Shown piece by piece: positions 1 to 7,103 of a stretch of DNA of 37,474 nt (positions are counted from its first letter, which is position 1; every line of letters starts with the position of its first letter). A program made the position numbers and the translations under genes. A model generated the notes under the pieces. That model worked only from the letters and a program-made list of their open reading frames with translations. It made no database searches and was not told the DNA's origin. The stretch lies in NCBI GenBank assembly GCA_023398615.1, contig JAEWSD010000169.1, positions 1 through 37,474 on the forward strand. The letters are read 5' to 3'. This DNA is from Bacillota bacterium. GTDB lineage: Bacteria > Bacillota > Clostridia > Lachnospirales > Lachnospiraceae.

Positions 1-67
1 ATACGCCTTTCTTTACTGTACCGGAGACATTTTCCGTATTCATTGCTGATATGGTATGATTGTCCAT
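1..67 (-). CDS. Partial CDS, N-terminal 22 residues only
   Basis: The minus strand opens with an ATG at 67-65 preceded by an AAGGAG ribosome binding site at the right distance, and the frame stays open to the window edge. The visible peptide starts MDNHTISAMNTENVSG and is polar, with no signal peptide. A very good promoter lies just upstream (99-127), which supports a real gene. Too little is visible to name a family. Confidence 0.55.
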   Translation of the reverse strand, partial: MDNHTISAMNTENVSGTVKKGV

Positions 68-98
68 TCTTTCTAACTCCTTTTAATGGTATATAAAT

Positions 99-127
99 AT
101 CATATATGCAAATCTTTACAATGTCAA
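99..127 (-). promoter_or_regulatory. Sigma-A type promoter for the left-edge gene
   Basis: Read on the minus strand: TTGACA (127-122), a 17-base spacer, then TATGAT (104-99). The -35 is perfect and the -10 has five of six matches. It lies about 30 bases upstream of the start at 67. Confidence 0.65.
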
Positions 128-169
128 CGAACGAATACAACTTTATAACCTTCTCCTATCCGCCTTTTA

Positions 170-1036
170 CTAATGCTCATATGACTTCATCCCCATCGTA
201 TATTCCTGATGAAATCCCTCTGTCCGGTATTCCTTATCCCTGACATGGTCTTCAAAATCCTCCTCAGACTTTAAGAAATAATCGTACACCAATAATTCTT
301 CCCCGTCCCAGGTGATCGGGTCATCCCAGGTACAGTCAAGGTTATACCATTTTTCTTCCAGCATTACGATATTCCAACCGTGGCTTTCTTTACCGGCCGT
401 TCCCGATATGATGCGACAGGGGACCCCTGCTTCCGTCAGCATTTTATAGGCCAGGCTCATATAGCCCTGGCAGGTGGAGCTTTTATTGATCAGGTTATCG
501 TAAGCGGAATAATATTGCAGTGATGTGTCATAGGAAGCGTTATTTATGATGTAGTCATGGATTTTCTTAATCTTCTGATAGTCCGACAGCTTTTCTATCT
601 CCCACTTCCGGAATAAGTTCCTGATCTTCTTATCCACTTCATCGGTTTCCGATTTCGATTCATTATAGGAGAAATCATAGGTAATCGTCATAATATTGCC
701 AAGTCCTACAATATGGGAAGCAATACTCTCCGTCTTATACTTCAGATAGTCATAATCGCTTGAGGAATCCTTATCATCGATTGTATAAACCATATCAACG
801 GCTTCTTCCGTAAACCAATCCAGATCATTCGATTTACCGACATAGGTAAGGGTTACATGCTTCTTCCCTTCCAACATGGCTTCCCGCAGTTGACCGATGA
901 AAGCGTCCGGATTATCATGGTTAAAGGCTGCGTTCATCTCAACAACCCACTCCACCAGATTGTACCGGTCATTTACATAGTACAATATATATGCTGTTAT
1001 GCCCAGCAGAATTATAGTCTTTATCAGTCTCTTCAT
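170..1036 (-). CDS. Membrane-anchored transglutaminase-like domain protein
   Basis: This 288-residue protein starts with a short basic stretch and one hydrophobic segment (about residues 4-21), so it is probably an N-terminally anchored, outward-facing protein. The C-terminal half carries a transglutaminase/protease-like core. The catalytic Cys is Cys189 in STCQGYMS, the His is His219 in ESHGWNIV, and the Asp is Asp234 in YNLDCTWDDP, the usual Cys-His-Asp order and spacing. The family includes peptidases and cross-linking enzymes of the cell surface, and the substrate here is unknown. It appears monocistronic. A GGGAG ribosome binding site precedes the ATG. The fold is confident, the activity is not. 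Confidence 0.85.
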   Translation of the reverse strand: MKRLIKTIILLGITAYILYYVNDRYNLVEWVVEMNAAFNHDNPDAFIGQLREAMLEGKKHVTLTYVGKSNDLDWFTEEAVDMVYTIDDKDSSSDYDYLKYKTESIASHIVGLGNIMTITYDFSYNESKSETDEVDKKIRNLFRKWEIEKLSDYQKIKKIHDYIINNASYDTSLQYYSAYDNLINKSSTCQGYMSLAYKMLTEAGVPCRIISGTAGKESHGWNIVMLEEKWYNLDCTWDDPITWDGEELLVYDYFLKSEEDFEDHVRDKEYRTEGFHQEYTMGMKSYEH

Positions 1037-1210
1037 TTACACTCCCTGAATTTATATAAACTGTTTTTTTTAATAAACCTATCTATAATAATTCTAATAT
1101 GATATGGAACAGAATTCAAATACAAAAGATGATTATAGTATCTTATATTATTCACCCGATTTTCAGAAATAAGACATCTCTTTTGCAGAGACACTTTGCA
1201 CCATAAAGGA

Positions 1211-1241
1211 AAACAAAAAAGTGCCAACAATTACTTGGCAC
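1211..1241 (-). terminator. Hairpin with T-run, candidate minus-strand terminator
   Basis: GTGCCAA (1221-1227) and TTGGCAC (1235-1241) form a perfect 7-base inverted repeat with a 7-base loop. On the minus strand it is followed by TTTTTTGTTTT, which fits a Rho-independent terminator. No minus-strand gene is seen just upstream of it, so its transcript is unknown. It could instead be an operator in the 360-base gap before the GntR gene. Confidence 0.4.
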
Positions 1242-1261
1242 AAACTAAATAGGAAACAGAC

Positions 1262-1290
1262 TGGAAAAACTATGATTTCTATAGTATAAT
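1262..1290 (+). promoter_or_regulatory. Probable promoter of the GntR-family gene
   Basis: TGGAAA (1262-1267), a 17-base spacer and a perfect TATAAT (1285-1290) lie about 120 bases upstream of the start at 1412. An inverted repeat and a TATGCAATA motif overlap or follow the -10, as expected of an autoregulated gene. Confidence 0.5.
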
Positions 1291-1299
1291 AAGTACTAT
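1281..1299. promoter_or_regulatory. Inverted repeat over the GntR -10 box, candidate operator
   Basis: ATAGTA (1281-1286) and TACTAT (1294-1299) are perfect inverted 6-mers separated by 7 bases, enclosing the TATAAT box. The position suits repression. The binding protein is not shown by the sequence; autoregulation is the simplest guess. Confidence 0.4.
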
Positions 1300-1305
1300 G
1301 CAATA
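1297..1305 (+). promoter_or_regulatory. TATGCAATA motif, copy 1
   Basis: TATGCAATA lies seven bases after the -10 of the putative GntR promoter. The same 9-mer occurs at 8610-8618 (minus) and 8726-8734 (plus), next to the two divergent promoters of the catabolic genes. It is a candidate binding half-site for the regulator at 1412 or 2195. Confidence 0.4.
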
Positions 1306-1411
1306 CATTCATTATATAAATAATGCTCCTGGCTTATGTGAAAATGTTATCAAAAAATATTAAAAGTGAATATATTAGAAATTTTATTACACAATATTGG
1401 GAGGAACGCAC

Positions 1412-2092
1412 ATGCCTATACCACAAAAAAGTGAAGAAACAACTGTAAGACTATCCGCAAAAGAAATTACTTATGAAACATTGAAGAAATGGATAGTTGA
1501 AGGAACTCTATATCCGGGAGAGAAACTATCAGACAGTGATATGGCAGATTATTTTTCTGTAAGCCGTACACCGATACGAGAAGCATTTCAACTATTAGAG
1601 GAACAAAAATTGATAAAATCTTTTCCAGGCAAAGCAACTATAGTAACTGAAGTTGAAACTAAAAACATCGAGCAGTGGTACCATCCGTTAATGGCATTGC
1701 AAAAGCTTGCGGCAGAGTTAGCTACAGAAAAATCAACATCAGAACATATCAAAACATTAAAAGATATTAATTTAAACTTTTTACAGGCAGTCGAAAGTAA
1801 AGATATTTATCAAATTTCATATGGAGATAAAGAATTTCACGATTATATAATGGAAATAACAGAAAATAGTTATATTCTGGATTTTTGCGATATATTAATG
1901 AACCATATTCAAAGATTGGAATTTATATTTTTTAAAGAAAATACAAATATTATCGAGTCTGTCACTGAACACGAAAAAATTATTAATGCAATGGAACGAA
2001 AAGATGCTTTTAACGCATCATTATTAATACAACAGCACTGGAATCGTACAGTTATGCAATTAAAAAATATAATGAAAGATAAAAATAAATAG
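1412..2092 (+). CDS. GntR-family transcriptional regulator (FadR/FCD subfamily)
   Basis: A 226-residue DNA-binding regulator. Residues about 10-75 form the GntR winged helix, with PGEKLSDSDMADYFSVSRTPIREAFQLLEE as a typical recognition region split over two helices. The rest is all-helical and fits an FCD ligand-binding domain, which in this family senses small carboxylic acids or amino-acid-derived metabolites. The frame also has a TTG at 1397, but GGGAGGA at 1399-1405 is an ideal ribosome binding site for the ATG at 1412, so the shorter form was chosen. Codon use is strongly AT-rich, like the neighbouring RpiR and nucleotidyltransferase genes. Its likely targets are the amino-acid/hydroxy-acid genes downstream. 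Confidence 0.88.
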   Translation: MPIPQKSEETTVRLSAKEITYETLKKWIVEGTLYPGEKLSDSDMADYFSVSRTPIREAFQLLEEQKLIKSFPGKATIVTEVETKNIEQWYHPLMALQKLAAELATEKSTSEHIKTLKDINLNFLQAVESKDIYQISYGDKEFHDYIMEITENSYILDFCDILMNHIQRLEFIFFKENTNIIESVTEHEKIINAMERKDAFNASLLIQQHWNRTVMQLKNIMKDKNK

Positions 2093-2119
2093 AAAAATTT
2101 TAATTAAGTTGAGCAAAGC

Positions 2120-2163
2120 AAAGATATACTCACAACCTAAATATTGGGCTTTAGCGTATCTTT
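2120..2163. terminator. Weak nested hairpin between convergent genes
   Basis: AAAGATA (2120-2126) pairs with TATCTTT (2157-2163), with an inner CTAAA/TTTAG pairing. It sits in the 102-base gap between the convergent GntR and RpiR genes and ends in TTTTAT on the plus strand. The loop is long, so support is weak. Confidence 0.25.
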
Positions 2164-2194
2164 TATAGTAGCTATTAATAATATTAAAAAGTGA

Positions 2195-3040
2195 TTATAT
2201 TCCAAGATAAAATCCCTGACTTAGTATTTCTTCGGTTTGTTTTAAAATCTTCTTAGATTTTTCAGGGCTTCTTAAAGCACAGGCGTTTGCAATATAATTA
2301 ATCAGACAAAGTGGTGCTGCAAAGGAATTTTTATATGAAATTCCAGAAACAGCACAGGGCAAAACTACATCTCCATATCCTTCTACGATAGAGTAGTTTA
2401 AGCTGGTAAATAAAATAATTTTCACATTATATGCTTTTAACCAGGAAAGTAAAGTGGTAGTAGTTTTTGAATAACGCGGAAATAAAAATGCAAGACAAAT
2501 GTCCCCTTTTCCTGCACTCACAATTTCTTCAGGATAAATCATTCCGGTTGCCTGAACTAATTTTACATTCTTCCGAATCTGAGCCAATCTGGATGTAATA
2601 TAATGCGCTAAAGAATATGAGCTGCGCAATCCTAACACGTAAACCTGATTGGCAGTACAAATAGATTCAATTGTATCGTTTATACTATTCTCTGAAAGAA
2701 AGCTCATCGTATCTTCTATATTTTTAATATCATTTTGAAAGGTTTCCTTCATTAATTCATTTTTGGAGATAGACTTGCTGTGGTTTAATCTTTCAGGCAG
2801 CGAAGATTTATGAATAATATTTCTCTGAATATCCTTTTGCATATCAGAGTATCCGAAATATCCCAATTCTCTTGCAAAGCGAATAATGGTCGTAGTACTT
2901 ACATTAATCTTATTTGCTAACTCTTTTAAAGTATCGAATGCGACATTTTCTAAGTTTTCCATAATATAACTTGCTACAATTTGCTGGTTCCTAGATAATG
3001 AATTCATCTTTTCAGGTATTCTATTTAGAAAATTAGACAT
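2195..3040 (-). CDS. RpiR/MurR-family regulator with SIS domain
   Basis: A 281-residue regulator of the RpiR type. Residues 1-77 hold the helix-turn-helix domain, with LKELANKINVSTTTIIRFAR as the recognition region. Residues about 107-245 hold a SIS phosphosugar-binding fold (start near VLGLRSSYSLAHYITSRLAQ). Family members sense phosphorylated sugars or sugar acids and regulate their catabolism. That suits a cluster making a phosphorylated hydroxy acid, but the ligand is unknown. The ATG follows a GAAAGGAG ribosome binding site. A near-consensus promoter with an internal palindrome lies just upstream (3101-3129), suggesting autoregulation. It is the second regulator within 2 kb. Confidence 0.88.
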   Translation of the reverse strand: MSNFLNRIPEKMNSLSRNQQIVASYIMENLENVAFDTLKELANKINVSTTTIIRFARELGYFGYSDMQKDIQRNIIHKSSLPERLNHSKSISKNELMKETFQNDIKNIEDTMSFLSENSINDTIESICTANQVYVLGLRSSYSLAHYITSRLAQIRKNVKLVQATGMIYPEEIVSAGKGDICLAFLFPRYSKTTTTLLSWLKAYNVKIILFTSLNYSIVEGYGDVVLPCAVSGISYKNSFAAPLCLINYIANACALRSPEKSKKILKQTEEILSQGFYLGI

Positions 3041-3100
3041 TTGAATCTCCTTTCATTCACATTTTAATATAAATCAGCTAAGACTGCATATTTACTGTAA

Positions 3101-3129
3101 ATTATAGTTGCTAAACTATTAGAAGTCAA
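3101..3129 (-). promoter_or_regulatory. Promoter of the RpiR-family gene
   Basis: On the minus strand: TTGACT (3129-3124), a 17-base spacer and a perfect TATAAT (3106-3101). It is about 60 bases upstream of the start at 3040. Confidence 0.65.
3104..3119. promoter_or_regulatory. Palindrome inside the RpiR promoter, candidate operator
   Basis: ATAGTT (3104-3109) and AACTAT (3114-3119) are perfect inverted 6-mers with a 4-base centre, lying in the -10 to -35 spacer. A protein bound here would block RNA polymerase. Autoregulation by the RpiR protein is inferred. Confidence 0.4.
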
Positions 3130-3165
3130 TATAAATCAAAATATGAATAAAGAAGCGAAACTGCT

Positions 3166-4113
3166 TTAAAGAGTAGTAATCGGGTTTTCTATTGATGTAA
3201 TCAAAGATACATATGAAGTTTTATTTATAATGTCTTCATCCGTAATATAATGAATATCTAAAAGATAAGTAGCATCAAGCCCTGTATTAATTATATTTAT
3301 TGTTGATAATATTTGATTCCATTTTGTCAACCATTCTGTTAATTCCGAAAAATGAGGTTTATCCTTTGTAATATGTATCAGAATATCTATATCACTGCCT
3401 TCTGTTGCCGACATAGTATTAGTACTTCCAATTAAGTAAATGCAGTGTATCCCAAAGTAGGGACGCTTTATAGCATTAGCTAACTTTTGTGCCATATTAT
3501 ATCTCCACTGCCAGCCATTTTGATTAAAATTATCGGAATAAGAGGAAGGCAATATACTATTAGAATTATATTGTTTTTCTATTTTATGTAATGTGCATTT
3601 ATTTAAAAAGGGATATTCGGTATTTAGTAATATATAATTCTGGTATTCTAACTCTATTTTTTCTAGCGAAATATTTTCTTCAAATAACATATTTGAAAAA
3701 AGAGAAAGATAATCTTCATATAACCACAAAATAACGCATGAAGTTAATTCTGCCGTTGGTATAGTAGAACAAGAAAGATGAATCAGGTATAAGCTTATAT
3801 TGATTAGTTCTGTCTTATTTAAGCTATATATTAGCTTAACAATTTTCTTTTCCTGTTTATTTTGAGTAATATACTTATTAAAGTATACTTCTTCGAACAC
3901 GAAAGGATAAAAATCATACAAATAGCAGTATAAGTCGGAGGTTAGTTTACATAGCAGACCCGGCTTAAGCTTTAATACAGTAGAAAAAAATAAATTCCAA
4001 TTAATACAGAGAACAGATGAATTATATTGTGTATAATGATGCAACAGATAATAGAATAACTCTCTTTTTGAATCAAAACTTATTTCATTTTGAAATCTTC
4101 TATTTGAAAGCAT
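3166..4113 (-). CDS. Stand-alone nucleotidyltransferase-fold protein
   Basis: A 315-residue protein whose last third carries the polymerase-beta-type nucleotidyltransferase signature: Gly229-Ser230, then Asp241-Ile-Asp243 in GSDIDILIHI, with Asp286 as a possible third acidic residue. The first 200 residues are helical, aromatic-rich and unrecognised. Such proteins transfer AMP, UMP or other nucleotides to proteins, RNA or small molecules; the target here is unknown. The frame extends 33 codons further upstream, but that part is encoded by a hairpin-rich repeat-like segment, whereas the ATG at 4113 has a GAAGG ribosome binding site seven bases away. It lies downstream of the dehydrogenase gene across a terminator. 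Base composition is strongly AT-rich. Confidence 0.7.
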   Translation of the reverse strand: MLSNRRFQNEISFDSKRELFYYLLHHYTQYNSSVLCINWNLFFSTVLKLKPGLLCKLTSDLYCYLYDFYPFVFEEVYFNKYITQNKQEKKIVKLIYSLNKTELINISLYLIHLSCSTIPTAELTSCVILWLYEDYLSLFSNMLFEENISLEKIELEYQNYILLNTEYPFLNKCTLHKIEKQYNSNSILPSSYSDNFNQNGWQWRYNMAQKLANAIKRPYFGIHCIYLIGSTNTMSATEGSDIDILIHITKDKPHFSELTEWLTKWNQILSTINIINTGLDATYLLDIHYITDEDIINKTSYVSLITSIENPITTL

Positions 4114-4178
4114 ATGAAACCCTTCTTTATTTGAGTAAAGCAAAGCGAAAGTCACAGGAAACCTGAGACTCGTGTGTG

Positions 4179-4203
4179 AGAAAGGCTGCAAAGCAGCCTT
4201 TCT
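4179..4203. repeat. Perfect 11-base-pair hairpin, first of three
   Basis: AGAAAGGCTGC and GCAGCCTTTCT are perfect inverted arms around a 3-base loop. No T-run follows on either strand, so it is not a standard terminator. It lies in the leader of the nucleotidyltransferase gene. Confidence 0.7.
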
Positions 4204-4212
4204 GTGCATCAA

Positions 4213-4248
4213 TAGTCATTATGAAGCCGTGAAGCTTCATAATGACTA
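4213..4248. repeat. Perfect 15-base-pair hairpin, second of three
   Basis: TAGTCATTATGAAGC and GCTTCATAATGACTA are perfect inverted arms around a 6-base loop. No T-run follows on either strand. With the hairpin at 4179-4203 it may form a dispersed palindromic element or an mRNA-stabilising leader. Confidence 0.7.
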
Positions 4249-4255
4249 AATGTTT

Positions 4256-4290
4256 AAAATTCGCTCTTGTTTTATCCAAGAGCGAATTTT
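4256..4290. terminator. Strong bidirectional hairpin terminator, third of three
   Basis: AAAATTCGCTCTTG and CAAGAGCGAATTTT are perfect 14-base inverted arms with a 7-base loop. The stem ends in TTTT on the minus strand and TTTTT on the plus strand. It lies 60 bases after the stop of the dehydrogenase gene and is the likely terminator of that transcript. Confidence 0.7.
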
Positions 4291-4349
4291 TAGGGAGTGG
4301 CTGCAAAATGATAAGTTGATGAAATGACATTTGAATCGAAAGGCAGATT

Positions 4350-5609
4350 TTACGGCCAAATACCTCTGGATTTCTTCGCATCCACAACACGCTTAACAGC
4401 GATTAAGTAAGCACCCGATCGAAGAGAATTCTTTTTTTCATTAGACATTTCAACAACGGAATGAAAAGCATTGGTCATAATAGCTTCTAATTTTTCATTT
4501 ACCTCGTCTTTTGTCCAATAAAGAGATTGTATATTCTGAACCCATTCAAAATAGGATACTATTACACCACCGGTATTGGCTAAGATATCGGGAACAACCG
4601 TAATCCCTCTTTTCTCCAATATTGCATCAGCCTCTACTGTTGTAGGGCCATTAGCGGCTTCCACTATAATTTTTGCCTTTATATCATTTACAGTATCCAT
4701 ATTAATCTGATTTTCTAATGCCGCAGGAATTAGTACCATAGTATCTAATGCTAATAATTCCCGATTGTTAATAACCTTGTCCTCTGTAACGAAATCTTTA
4801 AGTAAGTTCTTTTTAGACCGTCCCAAATATTCAATAATGCTTGGTATATCAAGACCGTCCGGATTGTAAAGACCACAAGAAACATCACTAACGGCGATTA
4901 CTCTCATTCCGGCTTCATATAAATACTTAGCAGCGATACTGCCGACATTGCCCATACCTTGAATCACCACAGAAGTTCCTTTAACTGAAATGTTTTTTGT
5001 TTTTAAAATGTTTTTTGTAATAATACTGACACCAAAGCCGGTGGCTTCATTTCTCCCTAAAGATCCGCCTAACCCGATTGGTTTTCCGGTTACGACACCC
5101 GGAATGGAATGACCTTTTAACATACTATATGTATCCATAATCCAACCCATTATTTCAGGAGTAGTACCTACGTCCGGAGCAGGAATATCCTGTTCGGGTC
5201 CAATAATTGGAGCTATCATGGAAGTAAATCTGCGAGTTAATCTGGATAATTCTCCAGTTGATAATTTGGATGGATCGCAGACAATACCACCTTTGGCACC
5301 GCCATAAGGAATATTAACAACAGCAGATTTAAAGGTCATCCAGGCCGCAAGTGCTTTTACTTCATTTTCATTCACATTGTAGTGGTAACGTATTCCGCCC
5401 TTTGCAGGACCTCTGGAGGTAGAATGCTGAACTCTGAATCCTTCAAAGATCTTTACTGTTCCGTCGTCCATAGTAACCGGGACAGAAACTTTTAGTTCAC
5501 GCTCCGGGTATTTAATTGCCTCATAATCACTTTCTTCATATCCAAGCATTTTAGCAGTTTTATAGAGGATGCTTAATACATCATCATATGGATTATAACT
5601 TTTTGACAT
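4350..5609 (-). CDS. Glu/Leu/Phe/Val dehydrogenase
   Basis: A 419-residue NAD(P)-dependent amino acid dehydrogenase that reversibly deaminates an amino acid to its 2-oxo acid plus ammonium. The substrate domain has Lys94 and the catalytic Lys106 in PYGGAKGGI, with Asp146 in PAPDVGT. The Rossmann domain has QGMGNVGSIAAKYL from residue 217. Length and motifs match the hexameric glutamate dehydrogenase group, but glutamate versus branched-chain or aromatic specificity cannot be read with confidence. The ATG follows an AGAAGG ribosome binding site. It lies downstream of the enolase-like gene on the same strand with a 190-base gap holding an 11-base inverted repeat. Its role here may be to handle the amino group or recycle nicotinamide cofactor. 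Confidence 0.9.
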   Translation of the reverse strand: MSKSYNPYDDVLSILYKTAKMLGYEESDYEAIKYPERELKVSVPVTMDDGTVKIFEGFRVQHSTSRGPAKGGIRYHYNVNENEVKALAAWMTFKSAVVNIPYGGAKGGIVCDPSKLSTGELSRLTRRFTSMIAPIIGPEQDIPAPDVGTTPEIMGWIMDTYSMLKGHSIPGVVTGKPIGLGGSLGRNEATGFGVSIITKNILKTKNISVKGTSVVIQGMGNVGSIAAKYLYEAGMRVIAVSDVSCGLYNPDGLDIPSIIEYLGRSKKNLLKDFVTEDKVINNRELLALDTMVLIPAALENQINMDTVNDIKAKIIVEAANGPTTVEADAILEKRGITVVPDILANTGGVIVSYFEWVQNIQSLYWTKDEVNEKLEAIMTNAFHSVVEMSNEKKNSLRSGAYLIAVKRVVDAKKSRGIWP

Positions 5610-5740
5610 GATTCAACCTTCTTTCTATAAGGTATTAGTTACATCTTTCAATAATAGTAAACTTAATTCATAATAAAAGCATGGCAATTCCGGATAAAGC
5701 CAATTAGTGCGCGCATTCTAACTGTACCTTGTCTAACACA

Positions 5741-5776
5741 TAGCATGTAAGAGTAAGAAATATACCTTACATGCTA
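5741..5776. repeat. Perfect 11-base inverted repeat between enolase-like and dehydrogenase genes
   Basis: TAGCATGTAAG (5741-5751) and CTTACATGCTA (5766-5776) form a stem with a 14-base loop, 24 bases after the enolase-like stop and about 130 bases before the dehydrogenase start. No T-run follows on the minus strand, so it looks like a processing or stability hairpin, or an operator, rather than a normal terminator. Confidence 0.55.
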
Positions 5777-5799
5777 CAACATGCATTTTGATATATATA

Positions 5800-7077
5800 T
5801 TAAAACTTAATAATATCCGATATATCGGCAAGTTTACAGCCTGGATTTGACTCACAGGCACGTATTAAAAAGTTTAATTTCTCAATACGTTCACCTGATT
5901 TTGGACAACCATTCTTAATAAATCCAATTTGTAGTCCCACGGCAAGATCCATTACCACATCATCTATTACACCGCCGGAACGCCCAGAGGGTACCGACAA
6001 CAGGTTGTGGTCTTTTGCAAAATGGTAAGTATCTAAAGCTTCCGTAATGGTGCCGACCTGATTCGGCTTCAGTATAAATCCGTCTATCGAGTGATTATTA
6101 TAGGCTTTGGTTAAACGTTCCCTGTTGGTCACAATAAAATCGTCTCCCAGTAATATCGTTTTTGTGATCTGCTCTTTTGCTTTTTTATATCCGTCCCAGT
6201 CATTTTCATCCAGCAGATCTTCTACAAAGATAAAATTGTACTTTTCTGTAAGATATTTCATATAGGAAATCAATTCATCAGAAGAAACTCGTTGTTTTTT
6301 TAAATAATAAGTATTTGATTCAGCATCATACATTTCACTGGAGGCACAGTCAAAACAGAATCCAAATTTTCCATCATATCCACCGATATGGATTGCTTCA
6401 TCAATCAGGCCTAAGATTTCTTCCGGATCTTCCGAAGGCGCAGCATAACCATAGGAATTAGCAACTTCCGGAGTCCTTCCCAGATATGCTGCTATTACAT
6501 GTTTTAATTCATGAAATGTATTAACACTGATTTCAACCGCCTCATAAATACTAGCCGCTTTGTAAGGCATTATAATAAATTCGTTAAAAGGCTGAGTTAA
6601 AGAAGCATAGTGTCCGCCATTAACTACATTAAAACTGGGAATTGGGACGGATTTGATCTTTTTACCAGCTAAATATTCATATAAAGGTACTTTCAAACTG
6701 GCAGCAGCGGCTCTCAAACATGCAATAGATGTAGAATATATAGCATTGCCTCCGAGATTCTGTTTGAATTGTGTACCGTCTAAAGCTATCATTATATTGT
6801 CTAAGTCCCGTTGATCTGTAACCTCTCTGCCTATAAGGGCAGGTGCAATGATTTTATTTACATTGTCTACTGCTTTATGAACACTCATTCCATGGTATTC
6901 TGACGGGTCATTATCTCTTAATACATAGGATTCATACATACCAACAGAAGAACCGGTAGGCGCAGAACCTCTTCCCATACTTCCATCTTCAGTAATGACA
7001 TCCACCTCTACCATAGGACGGCACTTACAGTCAATAGTTTGTCTTGCATGAACTGATTTAATCTTTGTATTCGGCAT
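5800..7077 (-). CDS. Enolase-superfamily paralogue with altered catalytic loops
   Basis: A 425-residue enolase homologue. The metal ligands are kept: Asp243 in FDCASSEMY, Glu286 in VEDLLDENDWDG and Asp312 in LLGDDFIVTN. The general base Lys337 in LKPNQVGT, Glu166 in NEFII and the Arg366-Ser367-Gly pair are also kept. The loop that normally reads DEGG and supplies the catalytic acid reads NSYG (207-210). The usual SHRSGETED stretch reads SGRSGGVID (364-372), replacing the active-site His by Gly. It is therefore probably not the housekeeping enolase and may act on a related 2-phospho acid. The start at 7077 was chosen over 7107 because of its AAGGAG site and the family N-terminus. The kinase gene ends just upstream. 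Confidence 0.8.
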   Translation of the reverse strand: MPNTKIKSVHARQTIDCKCRPMVEVDVITEDGSMGRGSAPTGSSVGMYESYVLRDNDPSEYHGMSVHKAVDNVNKIIAPALIGREVTDQRDLDNIMIALDGTQFKQNLGGNAIYSTSIACLRAAAASLKVPLYEYLAGKKIKSVPIPSFNVVNGGHYASLTQPFNEFIIMPYKAASIYEAVEISVNTFHELKHVIAAYLGRTPEVANSYGYAAPSEDPEEILGLIDEAIHIGGYDGKFGFCFDCASSEMYDAESNTYYLKKQRVSSDELISYMKYLTEKYNFIFVEDLLDENDWDGYKKAKEQITKTILLGDDFIVTNRERLTKAYNNHSIDGFILKPNQVGTITEALDTYHFAKDHNLLSVPSGRSGGVIDDVVMDLAVGLQIGFIKNGCPKSGERIEKLNFLIRACESNPGCKLADISDIIKF

Positions 7078-7103
7078 AAGTTTCTCCTTGTAATAATTCG
7101 TAA

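Noticed and set aside
1033..1230. 65-codon minus-strand frame upstream of the transglutaminase-like gene
   Set aside because: No ribosome binding site, unlikely composition, overlaps the downstream start and ends at the terminator-like hairpin.
4113..4349. T-box or riboswitch in the leader of the nucleotidyltransferase gene
   Set aside because: No T-box core sequence, specifier loop or known aptamer consensus could be recognised; the stems look like independent hairpins.
4114..4390. Frames through the hairpin block, including an 87-codon frame and the 33-codon upstream extension of the nucleotidyltransferase
   Set aside because: They translate palindromic DNA; the ATG at 4113 has a proper ribosome binding site and the longer forms do not.
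5800..7077. Calling this gene eno, the housekeeping enolase
   Set aside because: Catalytic-acid loop and active-site His are replaced; the symbol would imply an activity the sequence does not support.
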